64,000 nt of DNA from CAVONB01 sp963697205 (GTDB taxonomy: Bacteria; Pseudomonadota; Alphaproteobacteria; Rhizobiales; Hyphomicrobiaceae). The notes under the pieces were generated by a model. It was not told the origin of the DNA. It saw only the letters and a list, made by a program, of their open reading frames with translations, and searched no databases. The stretch is taken from assembly GCA_963697205.1 (NCBI GenBank), contig CAVONB010000002.1:310001-374000 (forward strand), given 5' to 3'. Every line of letters begins with the position of its first letter. The first letter of the stretch is position 1. The position numbers and the translations under genes are program-made. Shown in pieces: positions 33,156 to 41,956 of the stretch.

Positions 33156-35905
33156 ATGAGCGGAGCGACACGCATGCATCGGAATGGCGGGCAAGCGGCC
33201 CAAGACGCCACGACGAAGTGGGTCTATCGCTTCGGCGGCGGGAATTCCGATGGCAAGGCCGGGATGCGCAACCTGCTCGGCGGCAAGGGCGCCAACCTCG
33301 CCGAGATGGCGAGCCTCGGCTTGCCCGTGCCGCCCGGCTTCACCATCACCACCGAGGTCTGCACGGCCTATTACGCCAATGGCCGCCAGCTGCCATTCGG
33401 TCTCGATGCCGAGGTCGAAGCCGCCCTCGCCCAGGTCGGTTCAACGGTCGGCGCCACGTTCGGCGACGCCGCCAACCCGCTGCTGGTCTCCGTGCGCTCG
33501 GGCGCGCGCGCCTCGATGCCGGGCATGATGGACACCATCCTCAACCTCGGCCTGAACGACGAGACCGTGAAGGGCCTGGCCACCCGCGCCGGCGACGAGC
33601 GCTTCGCCTACGACAGCTACCGCCGCTTCATCCAGATGTATTCCAACGTCGTGCTCGACGTCGATCACGACATCTTCGAGGAGATCCTCGACGACGTGAA
33701 GAACACCGCCGGCTTCAACCTCGACACCGATCTCAAGGCCGACGACTGGCTCGACGTCATCGACCAGTACAAGGCCGCCGTCGTCGAGCGCACGGGCAAC
33801 CCCTTCCCGCAGGATACCAAGGAGCAGCTGTGGGGCGCGATCAGCGCCGTGTTCGGCTCCTGGCAGAACCAGCGCGCCATTACGTATCGCCGCCTGCACG
33901 AGATCCCCGACAGCTGGGGCACCGCCGTCAACGTCCAGGCGATGGTGTTCGGCAACATGGGCGACACCAGCGCCACCGGCGTCGCCTTCACGCGCAATCC
34001 CTCGACCGGCAAGCGCGAGATCTACGGCGAGTTCCTGGTCAACGCGCAGGGCGAGGACGTCGTCGCCGGCATCCGCACGCCGCAACCGCTGACCGAGGCC
34101 GCACGCATCGAGAGCGACGACCCCAGCCCCTCGCTGGAAGCGCTGATGCCCGCCACATACGCCGAGCTGAAAGCGGTGTTCGAGCGTCTCGAGACTCACT
34201 ATCGCGACATGCAGGACATCGAGTTCACGATCCAGTCCGGCAAGCTCTTCATGCTGCAGACGCGGTCGGGCAAGCGCACCGCCGAGGCCGCCTTGAAGAT
34301 CGCCGTCGACATGGCGCAGGAAGGCTTGATCACCGAGACCGAAGCCGTCATGCGCGTCGATCCCGCCGCCCTCGACCAGCTGCTGCATCCCACCATCGAC
34401 CCCAAGGCGCACAAGGAAGTGATCGCCACTGGCCTGCCCGCATCGCCGGGCGCCGCCGCCGGCGAGATCGTGTTCGACGCCGACGAGGCGGAGGCATGGA
34501 AGGGGCAGGGCCGCTCCGTCATCCTGGTGCGCGTCGAGACGAGCCCGGAGGACATCCACGGCATGCATGCCGCCGCCGGCATCCTGACCGCGCGTGGCGG
34601 CATGACCAGCCACGCCGCGGTGGTCGCGCGCGGCATGGGCCGGCCGTGCGTGTCGGGCGCCGGCGCGCTGCGCATCGACGCCAGGGCTGGCACGCTGACA
34701 GTGCGTCGGTGAGGTTTACAAGAAGGGCGACATCATCACCATCGACGGCGCGACCGGCGAGGTCTTGAAGGGCCGCGTCAGGATGCGCCAGCCGACGCTG
34801 TCGGGCGACTTCGGCACGCTGATGGGCTGGGCCGATCAGGCACGGAAGCTCGGCGTGCGCGCCAACGCCGACACACCCGCGCGACGCCCAGGCCGGCCCG
34901 CGACTTCGGCGCCGAAGGCATCGGGCTCTGCCGCACCGAGCATATGTTCTTCGACGAGGATCGCATCCTCGCCATGCGCGAGATGATCTGCGCCGACGAC
35001 GAGGCCGGCCGCCGCGCGGCGCTCGCCAAGATCCTGCCGATGCAGCGCGCCGACTTCGAGGAGCTGTTCGAGATCATGAGCGGCCTGCCCGTCACGATCC
35101 GCCTGCTCGACCCGCCGCTGCACGAGTTCCTGCCGCACGAGGACCGCGAGGCCGAGGCCGTCGCAAAGTCCCTCAACGTGCCGCTCGACAAGCTGAAAGC
35201 CCGCATCGCCGAGCTGCACGAGTTCAATCCCATGCTCGGCTTCCGCGGCTGCCGGCTCGCCATCCGCTATCCCGAGATCACCGAGATGCAGGCGCGCGCG
35301 ATCTTCGAGGCGGCGATCAACGCGGCCAAGAAAACCGGCAAGCCCGTCGTGCCCGAGGTGATGGTGCCGCTGATCGCCTACCGCCGCGAATTCGACATCC
35401 TGCGCGACGTCATCCGCAAGGCGGCCGCAGGCCGTCGAGGCAGAAACCGGCGCGAAGCTCGACTACCAGATCGGCACCATGGTCGAGCTGCCGCGCTGCG
35501 CACTGAGGGCTGACGAGATCGCCGGCGGCGACGACGGCGCGGAGTTCTTCTCCTTCGGCACCAACGACCTGACGCAGACCTGCCTCGGCCTGTCGCGCGA
35601 CGATGCCGCGCCAATCCTGTCAAACTACGCAAACCAGGGAGATCTTCGAGGTCGACCCGTTCGTGTCGATCGACCAGGACGGCGTCGGCGAGCTCGTGCG
35701 CATCGGCACAGAGCGCGGGCGTTCCGCACGCCCCGGCCTCAAGATCGGCATCTGCGGCGAGCACGGCGGCGACCCCAGGTCGGTCGCGTTCTGTCACGAG
35801 GTGGCGCTCGACTACGTGTCCTGTTCACCGTTCCGCGTGCCGGTCGCCCGCCTCGCCGCCGCCCAGGCCGCCATTTCCGGCAAGGCGACGACCGCGGAGG
35901 GGTGA
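33156..35905 (+). pseudogene. ppdK: Pyruvate, phosphate dikinase, reading frame broken by five single-base insertions
   Basis: PpdK interconverts pyruvate and phosphoenolpyruvate through a phosphohistidine. From the ATG at 33156 (GGGAGAAG upstream), the first frame covers the nucleotide-binding part (RFGGGNSDGKAGMRNLLGGK in outline, RSGARASMPGMMDTI) and the swivelling domain with catalytic His in GGMTSHAAVVARGMG. The frame then shifts near 34707, 34882, 34902, 35428 and 35637; each break is explained by one extra base. The pieces continue with EVYKKGDIITIDG, CRTEHMFF, MVELPRCALRADEIA and ICGEHGGDP. The span of 2750 bases minus five is exactly 915 codons, close to normal length. I read this as an intact gene with consensus errors rather than decay. 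It is followed by a terminator. Confidence 0.9.
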
Positions 35906-35915
35906 GCCACCACCA

Positions 35916-35941
35916 CGGGACCGGTCAAGACGCCGGTCCCG
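35916..35941 (+). terminator. Terminator hairpin after ppdK
   Basis: A perfect 9-bp stem (CGGGACCGG at 35916-35924, CCGGTCCCG at 35933-35941) with an 8-base loop, between ppdK and the converging Bug-family gene. A T-rich stretch follows about 10 bases later on the + strand. Confidence 0.65.
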
Positions 35942-35950
35942 CCATCGCCT

Positions 35951-36925
35951 TCACTTTTTCTCGAAGCCCGCTTTCTGGCGCACGGCGTCCCATTTCGCAT
36001 ATTCGTCCGCGAGCAGCTTGCCGAACGCTTCCGGCGTCGAGCCCTGCACGATCACGCCGACCTTGGTCAGCTTGTCGGCGACAGCCGGCTCCTTGATGAT
36101 CTCGTTGAAGTGCTGGTTGAGCTTCTGAACGATCGGTTGCGGCATGCCGCGCGGCCCGAAGAAGCCGTACCAGCTCGTGACGTCATAGCCCGGCAGCACG
36201 CTCGCGTCGGCCGCGGGCGGGATGTCCGCGACCGTGGGAAACGGCGCAGCGCTCGTCACCGCCAGCGCCTTCAGATCCCCCGACTGCACCTGCCCCGTCA
36301 GCGCCGTGACGGTATCGAACACGACATCGATCTGCTTGCCGAGCACAGCCGAAATGACGTTGGGCGACGACTTGAACGGGACATGGCGCATCTTCACGCC
36401 TGCGGTCTGCATGAACAGTTCGGCCGCCAGATGCTGCGTCGCGCCGAAGCCAGGGCTGCCGAAGATGATCTTGTCGGGATCCGCCTTGGCGAGTGCGACG
36501 AGTTCCTTGATGCTTTTGGCGGGATAATCCGGACGCACGGCAATCAGCAGCGTGGTGGTCGCGACCTGCCCGATTGGCGCGAACGCTTTCAGCGTGTCGT
36601 ACTTAGGATCCTTCTTCATCGCCGCCGCGATGATCTGGCCAGCCGACATGTTGGCAATGGTGTAGCCGTCGGGCGGAGAATTGGCGACGACCTCGTTGCC
36701 GATCATGCCACCGGCACCGGGCCGGTTCTCGATCACGACAGCCTGGCCCAACCGCTCCTGCAGGCGCTGACCGATGATGCGGCTCACGATGTCGGAGCCG
36801 CCACCGGCGCCAAAGCTGACGATCAGCTTGATCGGCCGGCTGGGCCACTCTTGCGCGCTGAGCGGCGCGGCGAGCCCGGCCGCGAGCGCAGCGACCGCAA
36901 GACACCTGACAACGAAACCCGACAT
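35951..36925 (-). CDS. Bug-family (tripartite tricarboxylate transporter) solute-binding protein
   Basis: A 324-residue periplasmic binding protein of the TctC/Bug family. A signal peptide (CLAVAALAAGLAAPLSA) is followed by WPSRPIKLIVSFGAGGGSD, ENRPGAGGMIGNEVVA, the ISAVLGKQIDVVFDTVTAL block and the C-terminal YAKWDAVRQKAGF. No tctA or tctB permease genes are next to it, which is common since these binding proteins are often orphans. Ligand unknown; family members bind carboxylates and related small molecules. Confidence 0.92.
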   Translation of the reverse strand: MSGFVVRCLAVAALAAGLAAPLSAQEWPSRPIKLIVSFGAGGGSDIVSRIIGQRLQERLGQAVVIENRPGAGGMIGNEVVANSPPDGYTIANMSAGQIIAAAMKKDPKYDTLKAFAPIGQVATTTLLIAVRPDYPAKSIKELVALAKADPDKIIFGSPGFGATQHLAAELFMQTAGVKMRHVPFKSSPNVISAVLGKQIDVVFDTVTALTGQVQSGDLKALAVTSAAPFPTVADIPPAADASVLPGYDVTSWYGFFGPRGMPQPIVQKLNQHFNEIIKEPAVADKLTKVGVIVQGSTPEAFGKLLADEYAKWDAVRQKAGFEKK

Positions 36926-37202
36926 GATGGCGAACTCCCTGGTGTTGCCGTTGGGCCGGTTGTGCCCGGCGCCCAGCCCTGCGCCCCCTCGAACCGCCGC
37001 AGCTGTGACGAGGCCGGGTGGAGTACCGTATAATTACCTATTCAACCAAGCGCAATCGAACGCATGCGCGCCAGCATCCAAGCATTGCCCGACGTTCGTC
37101 CCCGGCACCCGCTTGGCACCACCCACACCTTGATCCCCGCGCACCCACCGCGCTAGGCTCCTGCGCAACAGGCAACCCAATCAACGCGAGGCAAGCACAC
37201 CC

Positions 37203-38357
37203 ATGTCCGTTTCCGGAATTCCCGCCGACGCGCCCGGCCTCAAGGCCTACCCGCACGTCTTCGCCGAAGGCCGGATCGGCGGCCTGCCGCTTGCGAACCG
37301 TTCGATGGTCGCGCCCCTGACCCGCACGAGCGCCACCGTCGACGGCAAGGTGACGCAGGAAATGATTGACTACTACGCCGAGTTCGCGCGCGGCGGCTGG
37401 GGCCTCATCATCGCCGAGGCGACCTACATCGACGTCGCCTACTCTCAGGGCTACAACAACCAGCCCGGCATCGCCTATGGCGAGCAGCAGGCCTCCTGGA
37501 AACCCGTCATCGAAGCCTGCCACAAGGCCGGCACGCCGATCTTCCTGCAGATCTTCCACGGCGGCTCGATCAACCAGGGCAACAACTGGAAGGTCGGCTC
37601 CATCGCCGCCTCCGCGGTCCAGCCCAAGGGCGAGCAGATCGACCGCTACGGCGGCTCCGGCCCCTTCCAGAAGCCGCGCGCGATCACCCGCGATGAAATG
37701 CGCGAGGCGATCGCCAACTACGCCGCCGCCGCCAAGCGCGCCATCGACATCGGCTTCGACGGCGTCGAGATGCACGGCGCCAACGGCTACCTGCCCGACC
37801 AGTTCCTGACCGTTCACACCAACGAGCGCCGCGACGAGTACAACGGCGGCATCGGCAACCGCTTCCGCTTCCACGTCGAGATCATGCAGGCGATCCGCGA
37901 CGCGGTGAAAGACAAGCCCGTCGGCGTGCGCATCTCCCAGACCAAGGTCAACGATCTCACGTACTCGTGGCCGGGCGGCGTCAAGGATGCCGAGTACATC
38001 TTCCGCGCGCTCGCCAAGACCGGCATCGATTTCATCCACGTCTCCGCGCACCTCGGCGCCATTCCCGTGTTCGATCAGCCCTTGAGCCTCGCCGGCCTCG
38101 CCAAGAAGTTCGGCGGCATCACCGTCGTAGGCAACGGCAAGCTGCACGACCCAGCCGCCGCCGAGACCTTGCTGGCCAAGGGCGAAGCCGACTTCTTCAC
38201 CGTCGGAAAGGGCGCGCTCGCCGATCAGGCCTGGGCACGCAAGGTGGCACGCGGCGAAGCGCCGATCCCCTTCGATCCCGGCATGACGTCACCGCTCGCC
38301 ACGCTCGCCAACACCACCGCCTGGCGCAAGCGGCAGGCAAAGGTCGCAGCCGAGTGA
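37203..38357 (+). CDS. Old yellow enzyme-like NADH:flavin oxidoreductase (alkene reductase type)
   Basis: A 384-residue FMN-dependent TIM-barrel reductase. MVAPLTRTSAT (FMN contact), LFLQIFHGGSIN-like strand, GVEMHGANGYLPDQFL (substrate-binding His/Asn pair) and the phosphate-binding TVVGNGKL block are those of OYE family members. There is no signal peptide, so it is cytoplasmic. Its TGA overlaps the GTG start of a c-type cytochrome gene, implying co-translation. The physiological substrate of most OYEs is unknown; electrophilic alkenes or nitro compounds are typical in vitro. Confidence 0.9.
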   Translation: MSVSGIPADAPGLKAYPHVFAEGRIGGLPLANRSMVAPLTRTSATVDGKVTQEMIDYYAEFARGGWGLIIAEATYIDVAYSQGYNNQPGIAYGEQQASWKPVIEACHKAGTPIFLQIFHGGSINQGNNWKVGSIAASAVQPKGEQIDRYGGSGPFQKPRAITRDEMREAIANYAAAAKRAIDIGFDGVEMHGANGYLPDQFLTVHTNERRDEYNGGIGNRFRFHVEIMQAIRDAVKDKPVGVRISQTKVNDLTYSWPGGVKDAEYIFRALAKTGIDFIHVSAHLGAIPVFDQPLSLAGLAKKFGGITVVGNGKLHDPAAAETLLAKGEADFFTVGKGALADQAWARKVARGEAPIPFDPGMTSPLATLANTTAWRKRQAKVAAE

Positions 38358-38782
38358 GCACGACGGCGATGCACGCGAGCCTTACCGCGGCCACGCGCAC
38401 AACGCGGGCGGCAGGCGCGCGCGCCGACTGGCGAGATGCCTTGCGCCTCCTGGCGGGCGCCCTCGTGCTGGCACTCGCCGCGGTCCACGATGGCGCGCGC
38501 GCCGACGATCTGGCGCGCGGCCGCCAGATGGCCGAGCGTCTGTGTGCCACCTGTCACATGAACCCCGGCCAGGGTGAGAAAGCCGGTCCCGCCGGCATTC
38601 CCGGCTTTGCCGCCGTCGCACGACGCCCCGGCCAGACTCTCGACGGCATCGTCGCCTGGCTGAAGAGCGTGCCCCCGATGATGCCCAACCACCACCTGAC
38701 ACAGGACGAGATGTCCGCGCTGGCCCTTTACATCCTGTCGCTGGCGAAGACCGCGCCCCCGGCGCCCGAAGGCCGTCGATGA
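38354..38782 (+). CDS. Exported c-type cytochrome
   Basis: A 142-residue single-haem cytochrome. A basic N-terminus and hydrophobic signal (ALRLLAGALVLALAAVHDGA) are followed by the haem site LCATCH (Cys-x2-Cys-His) and a methionine-rich C-terminal half with a candidate axial Met in PPMMPNHHL, as in small class I cytochromes. The GTG at 38354 overlaps the OYE stop by 4 bases; an ATG at 38369 is an alternative start. The mature protein acts in the periplasm, so its coupling to a cytoplasmic OYE is unusual. Confidence 0.85.
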   Translation: MSTTAMHASLTAATRTTRAAGARADWRDALRLLAGALVLALAAVHDGARADDLARGRQMAERLCATCHMNPGQGEKAGPAGIPGFAAVARRPGQTLDGIVAWLKSVPPMMPNHHLTQDEMSALALYILSLAKTAPPAPEGRR

Positions 38783-38789
38783 GCCGGCC

Positions 38790-39410
38790 TCAGTAAAGGC
38801 CATCCTTCAGCAGTTTCGGCATCCTCGCGTCATAAGCCGCACCGTCGAAGTCCTGCCTGATGCCGGAAAGGATGTCGCCCGACGACGGCAGGCTCTTGCG
38901 ATCGACATGGCGAGAGGCATCCCACAGGTGCGAGCGCATGATGGCGCGCGCACACTGATAATAGACGCGCTCGATGTGAACCACGACGACGACCCGGGGC
39001 TTGGCGCCCGCGACCGCAAAACTGTCGATCAGCTCCGGATCGACGCTGATCTCGGCCCGCCCGTTGACGCGGATCGTCTCGCCCACGCCCGGGATGAGAA
39101 ACAACAGCGCCACCCGCGGATCCGCGATCAGGTTGCGCAGCGTGTCGATCCGGTTGTTGCCGTTGCGATCGGGAATGGCGAGCGTCGTGTCGTCGAGGAT
39201 CCGCACGAAACCCGGCGCATCCCCGCGCGGCGAGCAATCGAGCCCACCCTCACCCGCACTCGCCAGGGCGAAGAAAGGCGCCGCCTCGATCAGCCGTCGG
39301 TAGGCCGGCGTCAGCGCCGCACGCTCCTTGAGGATCGCGGTCTCGCCGGGCGTCCCGAACAGACTTTCCAGGTGCGCCAACGTGGCGACAGTGTAATCCG
39401 GCCGGCTCAT
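38790..39410 (-). CDS. Pyridoxamine 5'-phosphate oxidase-like FMN flavoprotein (MSMEG_1061 type)
   Basis: A 206-residue split-barrel flavoprotein. The core is FFALASAGEGGLDCSPRGDAPGF in outline, LAIPDRNGNNRIDTLRNLIADPRVALLFLIPG (pieces), and RVNGRAEIS, followed by the DASRHVDRKSLPSSGDIL block shared by this subgroup. Such proteins bind FMN or F420 as dimers and reduce small substrates. ATG at 39410 starts 30 bases after the end of the dihydroorotase-like gene on the same strand. Confidence 0.88.
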   Translation of the reverse strand: MSRPDYTVATLAHLESLFGTPGETAILKERAALTPAYRRLIEAAPFFALASAGEGGLDCSPRGDAPGFVRILDDTTLAIPDRNGNNRIDTLRNLIADPRVALLFLIPGVGETIRVNGRAEISVDPELIDSFAVAGAKPRVVVVVHIERVYYQCARAIMRSHLWDASRHVDRKSLPSSGDILSGIRQDFDGAAYDARMPKLLKDGLY

Positions 39411-39439
39411 GGCGACGCTCCTGCTGCGGTTGAAGGTCC

Positions 39440-40768
39440 TCACACGCCTTCGTGGAAACGGACCGGCTCCCCGGTCGCCGCGCCGAGAATCTCGCCTTCC
39501 CACATCACGCGCCGCCCCCTGACGATCGTACCGACCGGCCAACCCGTCACGCTCACACCGTCGTAGGGCGTCCAGCCGCAGCGGCTTGCGATCATCTCGT
39601 TCTTGATCGTCATCGTCTTCTTCAGGTCCACGATCGCCAGGTCCGCGTCGTAGCCGACCGCGATCCGCCCCTTGCCCGCCAACCCGAACAGGCGCTGTGG
39701 CCCCGCGCTCGTCAGATCGACGAGCCGCTGCAGTGTCAGCCGTCCCGCATTGACGTGGTCGAGCATCATCGGCAGCAGCGTCTGCACCCCGGTCATGCCG
39801 GAGTGCGAGGCGGGATAAGCGTGGTCCTTCTCCTCCCGCGCGTGCGGCGCATGGTCGGAGCCGAGCACGTCCACGACGCCGGACACAAGTCCCGCCCAGA
39901 TCGCATCGCGATGCCGCTGATCGCGCACGGGCGGGTTCATCTGCGCATAGGTCCCGAGCCGCTCGTAGCAATCCGGCGCCACCAGCGTCAGATGATGCGG
40001 CGTCACCTCCACGCTCGCCCAATCTCGATGCTGGGCGAGAAACGCCATCTCCTCCGCCGTCGACACGTGCAGCACATGCACACGCCGCCGGTACTTCTCC
40101 GCAAGCCTCACCAGGCGCTCGGTCGCGATCAGCGCCGCCGTCTCGTCGCGCCACACCGGATGCGAAGACGGATCACCGGGCTTTCTCAGATGCGCGCGCT
40201 CTTTCAGTCGCGCCTCGTCCTCGCAATGGAACGACGCACGACGCCGGATCGTCGACACGATGCTCTCCAGCGACGGCTCGTCGTCGACCAGCAGATTGCC
40301 CGTCGAAGAGCCGATGAACACCTTGATGCCCGCCGCGCCCGGCAGACGCTCCAGATCGGGGATATCGGCGATGTTTTCCCGCGTGCCGCCGACGAAGAAG
40401 GCGAAGTCGCAGAACATGCGGTGATGCGCGCGCGCGATCTTGTCGGCCAGCATCTCCGCCGACGTCGTCAGCGGCGCCGTGTTCGGCATCTCAAACACCG
40501 CCGTCACGCCGCCCAGCACGGCCGCACGCGAGCCCGTCTCCAGGTCCTCCTTGTGCTCCAGGCCCGGCTCGCGAAAGTGCACCTGCGTGTCGATCACGCC
40601 CGGCAGGATGGTCAGTCCCGAACAGTCGATACGCGTGCCCGCCGACGTCGCCGAAAGCGACCCGATGGCTGCGATCCGCCCGTCGCGAATGCCGATGTCG
40701 CGCGCGCCGCTGCCGTCCTGATTGACGACCGTGCCGCCCACCAGAAGCGTGTCGAAGGTGTCCGCCAT
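39440..40768 (-). CDS. Dihydroorotase-like amidohydrolase
   Basis: A 442-residue metal-dependent amidohydrolase related to type I dihydroorotase (pyrimidine synthesis). Blocks: LILPGVIDTQVHFREPG-like entry, AVFEMPNTAPLT, GIKVFIGSS (position of the bridging Lys), HVLHVSTAEE, VEVTPHHLTL and VDVLGSDHAPH. The usual metal pair His-x-His of the family reads Gln-x-His (DTQVH), a change also known in alphaproteobacterial members annotated as dihydroorotase. GGGAGCAG precedes the ATG at 40768. Whether it is the true PyrC or a paralogue cannot be told from the window. Confidence 0.87.
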   Translation of the reverse strand: MADTFDTLLVGGTVVNQDGSGARDIGIRDGRIAAIGSLSATSAGTRIDCSGLTILPGVIDTQVHFREPGLEHKEDLETGSRAAVLGGVTAVFEMPNTAPLTTSAEMLADKIARAHHRMFCDFAFFVGGTRENIADIPDLERLPGAAGIKVFIGSSTGNLLVDDEPSLESIVSTIRRRASFHCEDEARLKERAHLRKPGDPSSHPVWRDETAALIATERLVRLAEKYRRRVHVLHVSTAEEMAFLAQHRDWASVEVTPHHLTLVAPDCYERLGTYAQMNPPVRDQRHRDAIWAGLVSGVVDVLGSDHAPHAREEKDHAYPASHSGMTGVQTLLPMMLDHVNAGRLTLQRLVDLTSAGPQRLFGLAGKGRIAVGYDADLAIVDLKKTMTIKNEMIASRCGWTPYDGVSVTGWPVGTIVRGRRVMWEGEILGAATGEPVRFHEGV

Positions 40769-40992
40769 GATCGTCTGCTCCCGGACGTGAAAACGCCGCG
40801 CCAGATTGCGCACGGCGCGCAAAGCCTATCCGGTTCGATCCGAGGCGACCAGTCCCGCCCTCGAGCATCCCCGACAGCCGTTTCCGTCCACCGCCGGCGG
40901 CGGCAGCCATCGGCACGTCGCCGCCATCATGGAACCATCACCGCACACGCGCATTGGCCCTTCACAGGCCATCGACCAAGGAGAGCGCGAAC

Positions 40993-41337
40993 ATGAGCGA
41001 AACACACACCTCGGCGAAACGCACGCGGCGCAACAGCCGCACGCAGCGCGAGATCGAAGAGGACCGGGAGTTGACGCGAGCCTTGAAGGACACCTTTCCC
41101 GCCAGCGATCCCGTCAGCATTGGCGAGCCCACCGGCCCCGAAGTCGCCCATGGCGGCGGCCCGGCCCGTCCAGGCGAGCCGCTCAAGAAAGCCGGTCAAG
41201 GACGATCGGCAACGAAGGCGCCAGAAAGGAAGACACCTGCGCTCCCGCCTGCGACCCGCAATGCAAAACACGACGCACCCGCCAAGCGCGCTGCATCAGG
41301 CAAGTGCGCCGACAGGCGATTGCGGAAAGACGAGTAA
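40993..41337 (+). CDS. Small basic hypothetical protein with RALKDTFPASDPVS motif
   Basis: A 114-residue cytoplasmic protein. The N-terminal half has a charged helix (TQREIEEDRELTRALKDTFP) and the motif ASDPVSIGEP that recurs in small alphaproteobacterial proteins of unknown function. The second half is a basic, Lys/Ala/Pro-rich low-complexity tail suggestive of nucleic-acid contact. AAGGAGAG lies ahead of the ATG at 40993. Function unknown. Confidence 0.72.
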   Translation: MSETHTSAKRTRRNSRTQREIEEDRELTRALKDTFPASDPVSIGEPTGPEVAHGGGPARPGEPLKKAGQGRSATKAPERKTPALPPATRNAKHDAPAKRAASGKCADRRLRKDE

Positions 41338-41436
41338 ACCAATGAACGAAGCCCGGCGATCAGGCGCGGACGCCGCATGTCGTGACTGGGCGCATGCCGC
41401 ACGAGGCGACCCTTCGGTCGCCCGCACGATCCCGGA

Positions 41437-41706
41437 CTATTTGCAGGCGCGCGCCGTCGCCGTGCAGACGAAGCCAAGATCGAACTTGCAGCGCTGGCTA
41501 ACCTTGCCGATCTTGACCTTGTCGCCGCCCCACGCCTTTGCGGAGTTCTTCAGCGCTGCATCGGCCATGAACTGCGCGATGCCCTCAGTGATACCGTTGC
41601 CCTGACCGCCCGCCTTGATGCACTTGCCGGCAGACCATGCCGGGGTCGCAGCGAGCCCGGCCATGACGACCGCGCCGCAAAGCCAGAGATTACGCCGATT
41701 GGACAT
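41437..41706 (-). CDS. Small exported hypothetical protein
   Basis: An 89-residue protein with a signal peptide (NLWLCGAVVMAGLAATPAWS, then AGKC). The mature 60-odd residues have four cysteines (GKCIKAG, QRCKFDLGFVC, ARACK) and an alpha-helical ITEGIAQFMADAALKNSAK stretch. GGAGGGGC precedes the ATG at 41706. I do not recognise the family; a small disulfide-stabilised periplasmic protein is the most that can be said. Confidence 0.68.
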   Translation of the reverse strand: MSNRRNLWLCGAVVMAGLAATPAWSAGKCIKAGGQGNGITEGIAQFMADAALKNSAKAWGGDKVKIGKVSQRCKFDLGFVCTATARACK

Positions 41707-41956
41707 CTGCCCCTCCATTGGCTGGAACGTAGGCGAGCCTGCAACATCGCACGACCGCTGACAACGACAACGGATGGCGCGCCATTTCAGTCGGACCGGG
41801 GTGTGGTTTCCACGCTACGAAACACTCCCGAGGCCAGCCGAGGCCAACCGCCAGCAGCTACCCAACAACCCGACAGCACGCGAGCGCCCGACAGTGGGAC
41901 GCAATGGGTCGGGGCCAGAACACGAGACCGCTTTCAAATGGCGCCAACAAAGCCGC

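Noticed and set aside
34700..35640. Programmed frameshifting in ppdK
   Set aside because: There are five separate breaks, all +1, with no slippery sequence or structure, and the same kind of break is found in purH, clpB and a MOSC gene. Consensus error is simpler.
40820..40860. GGTTCGATCC resembling a tRNA T-loop
   Set aside because: No acceptor, D or anticodon stems can be formed around it.
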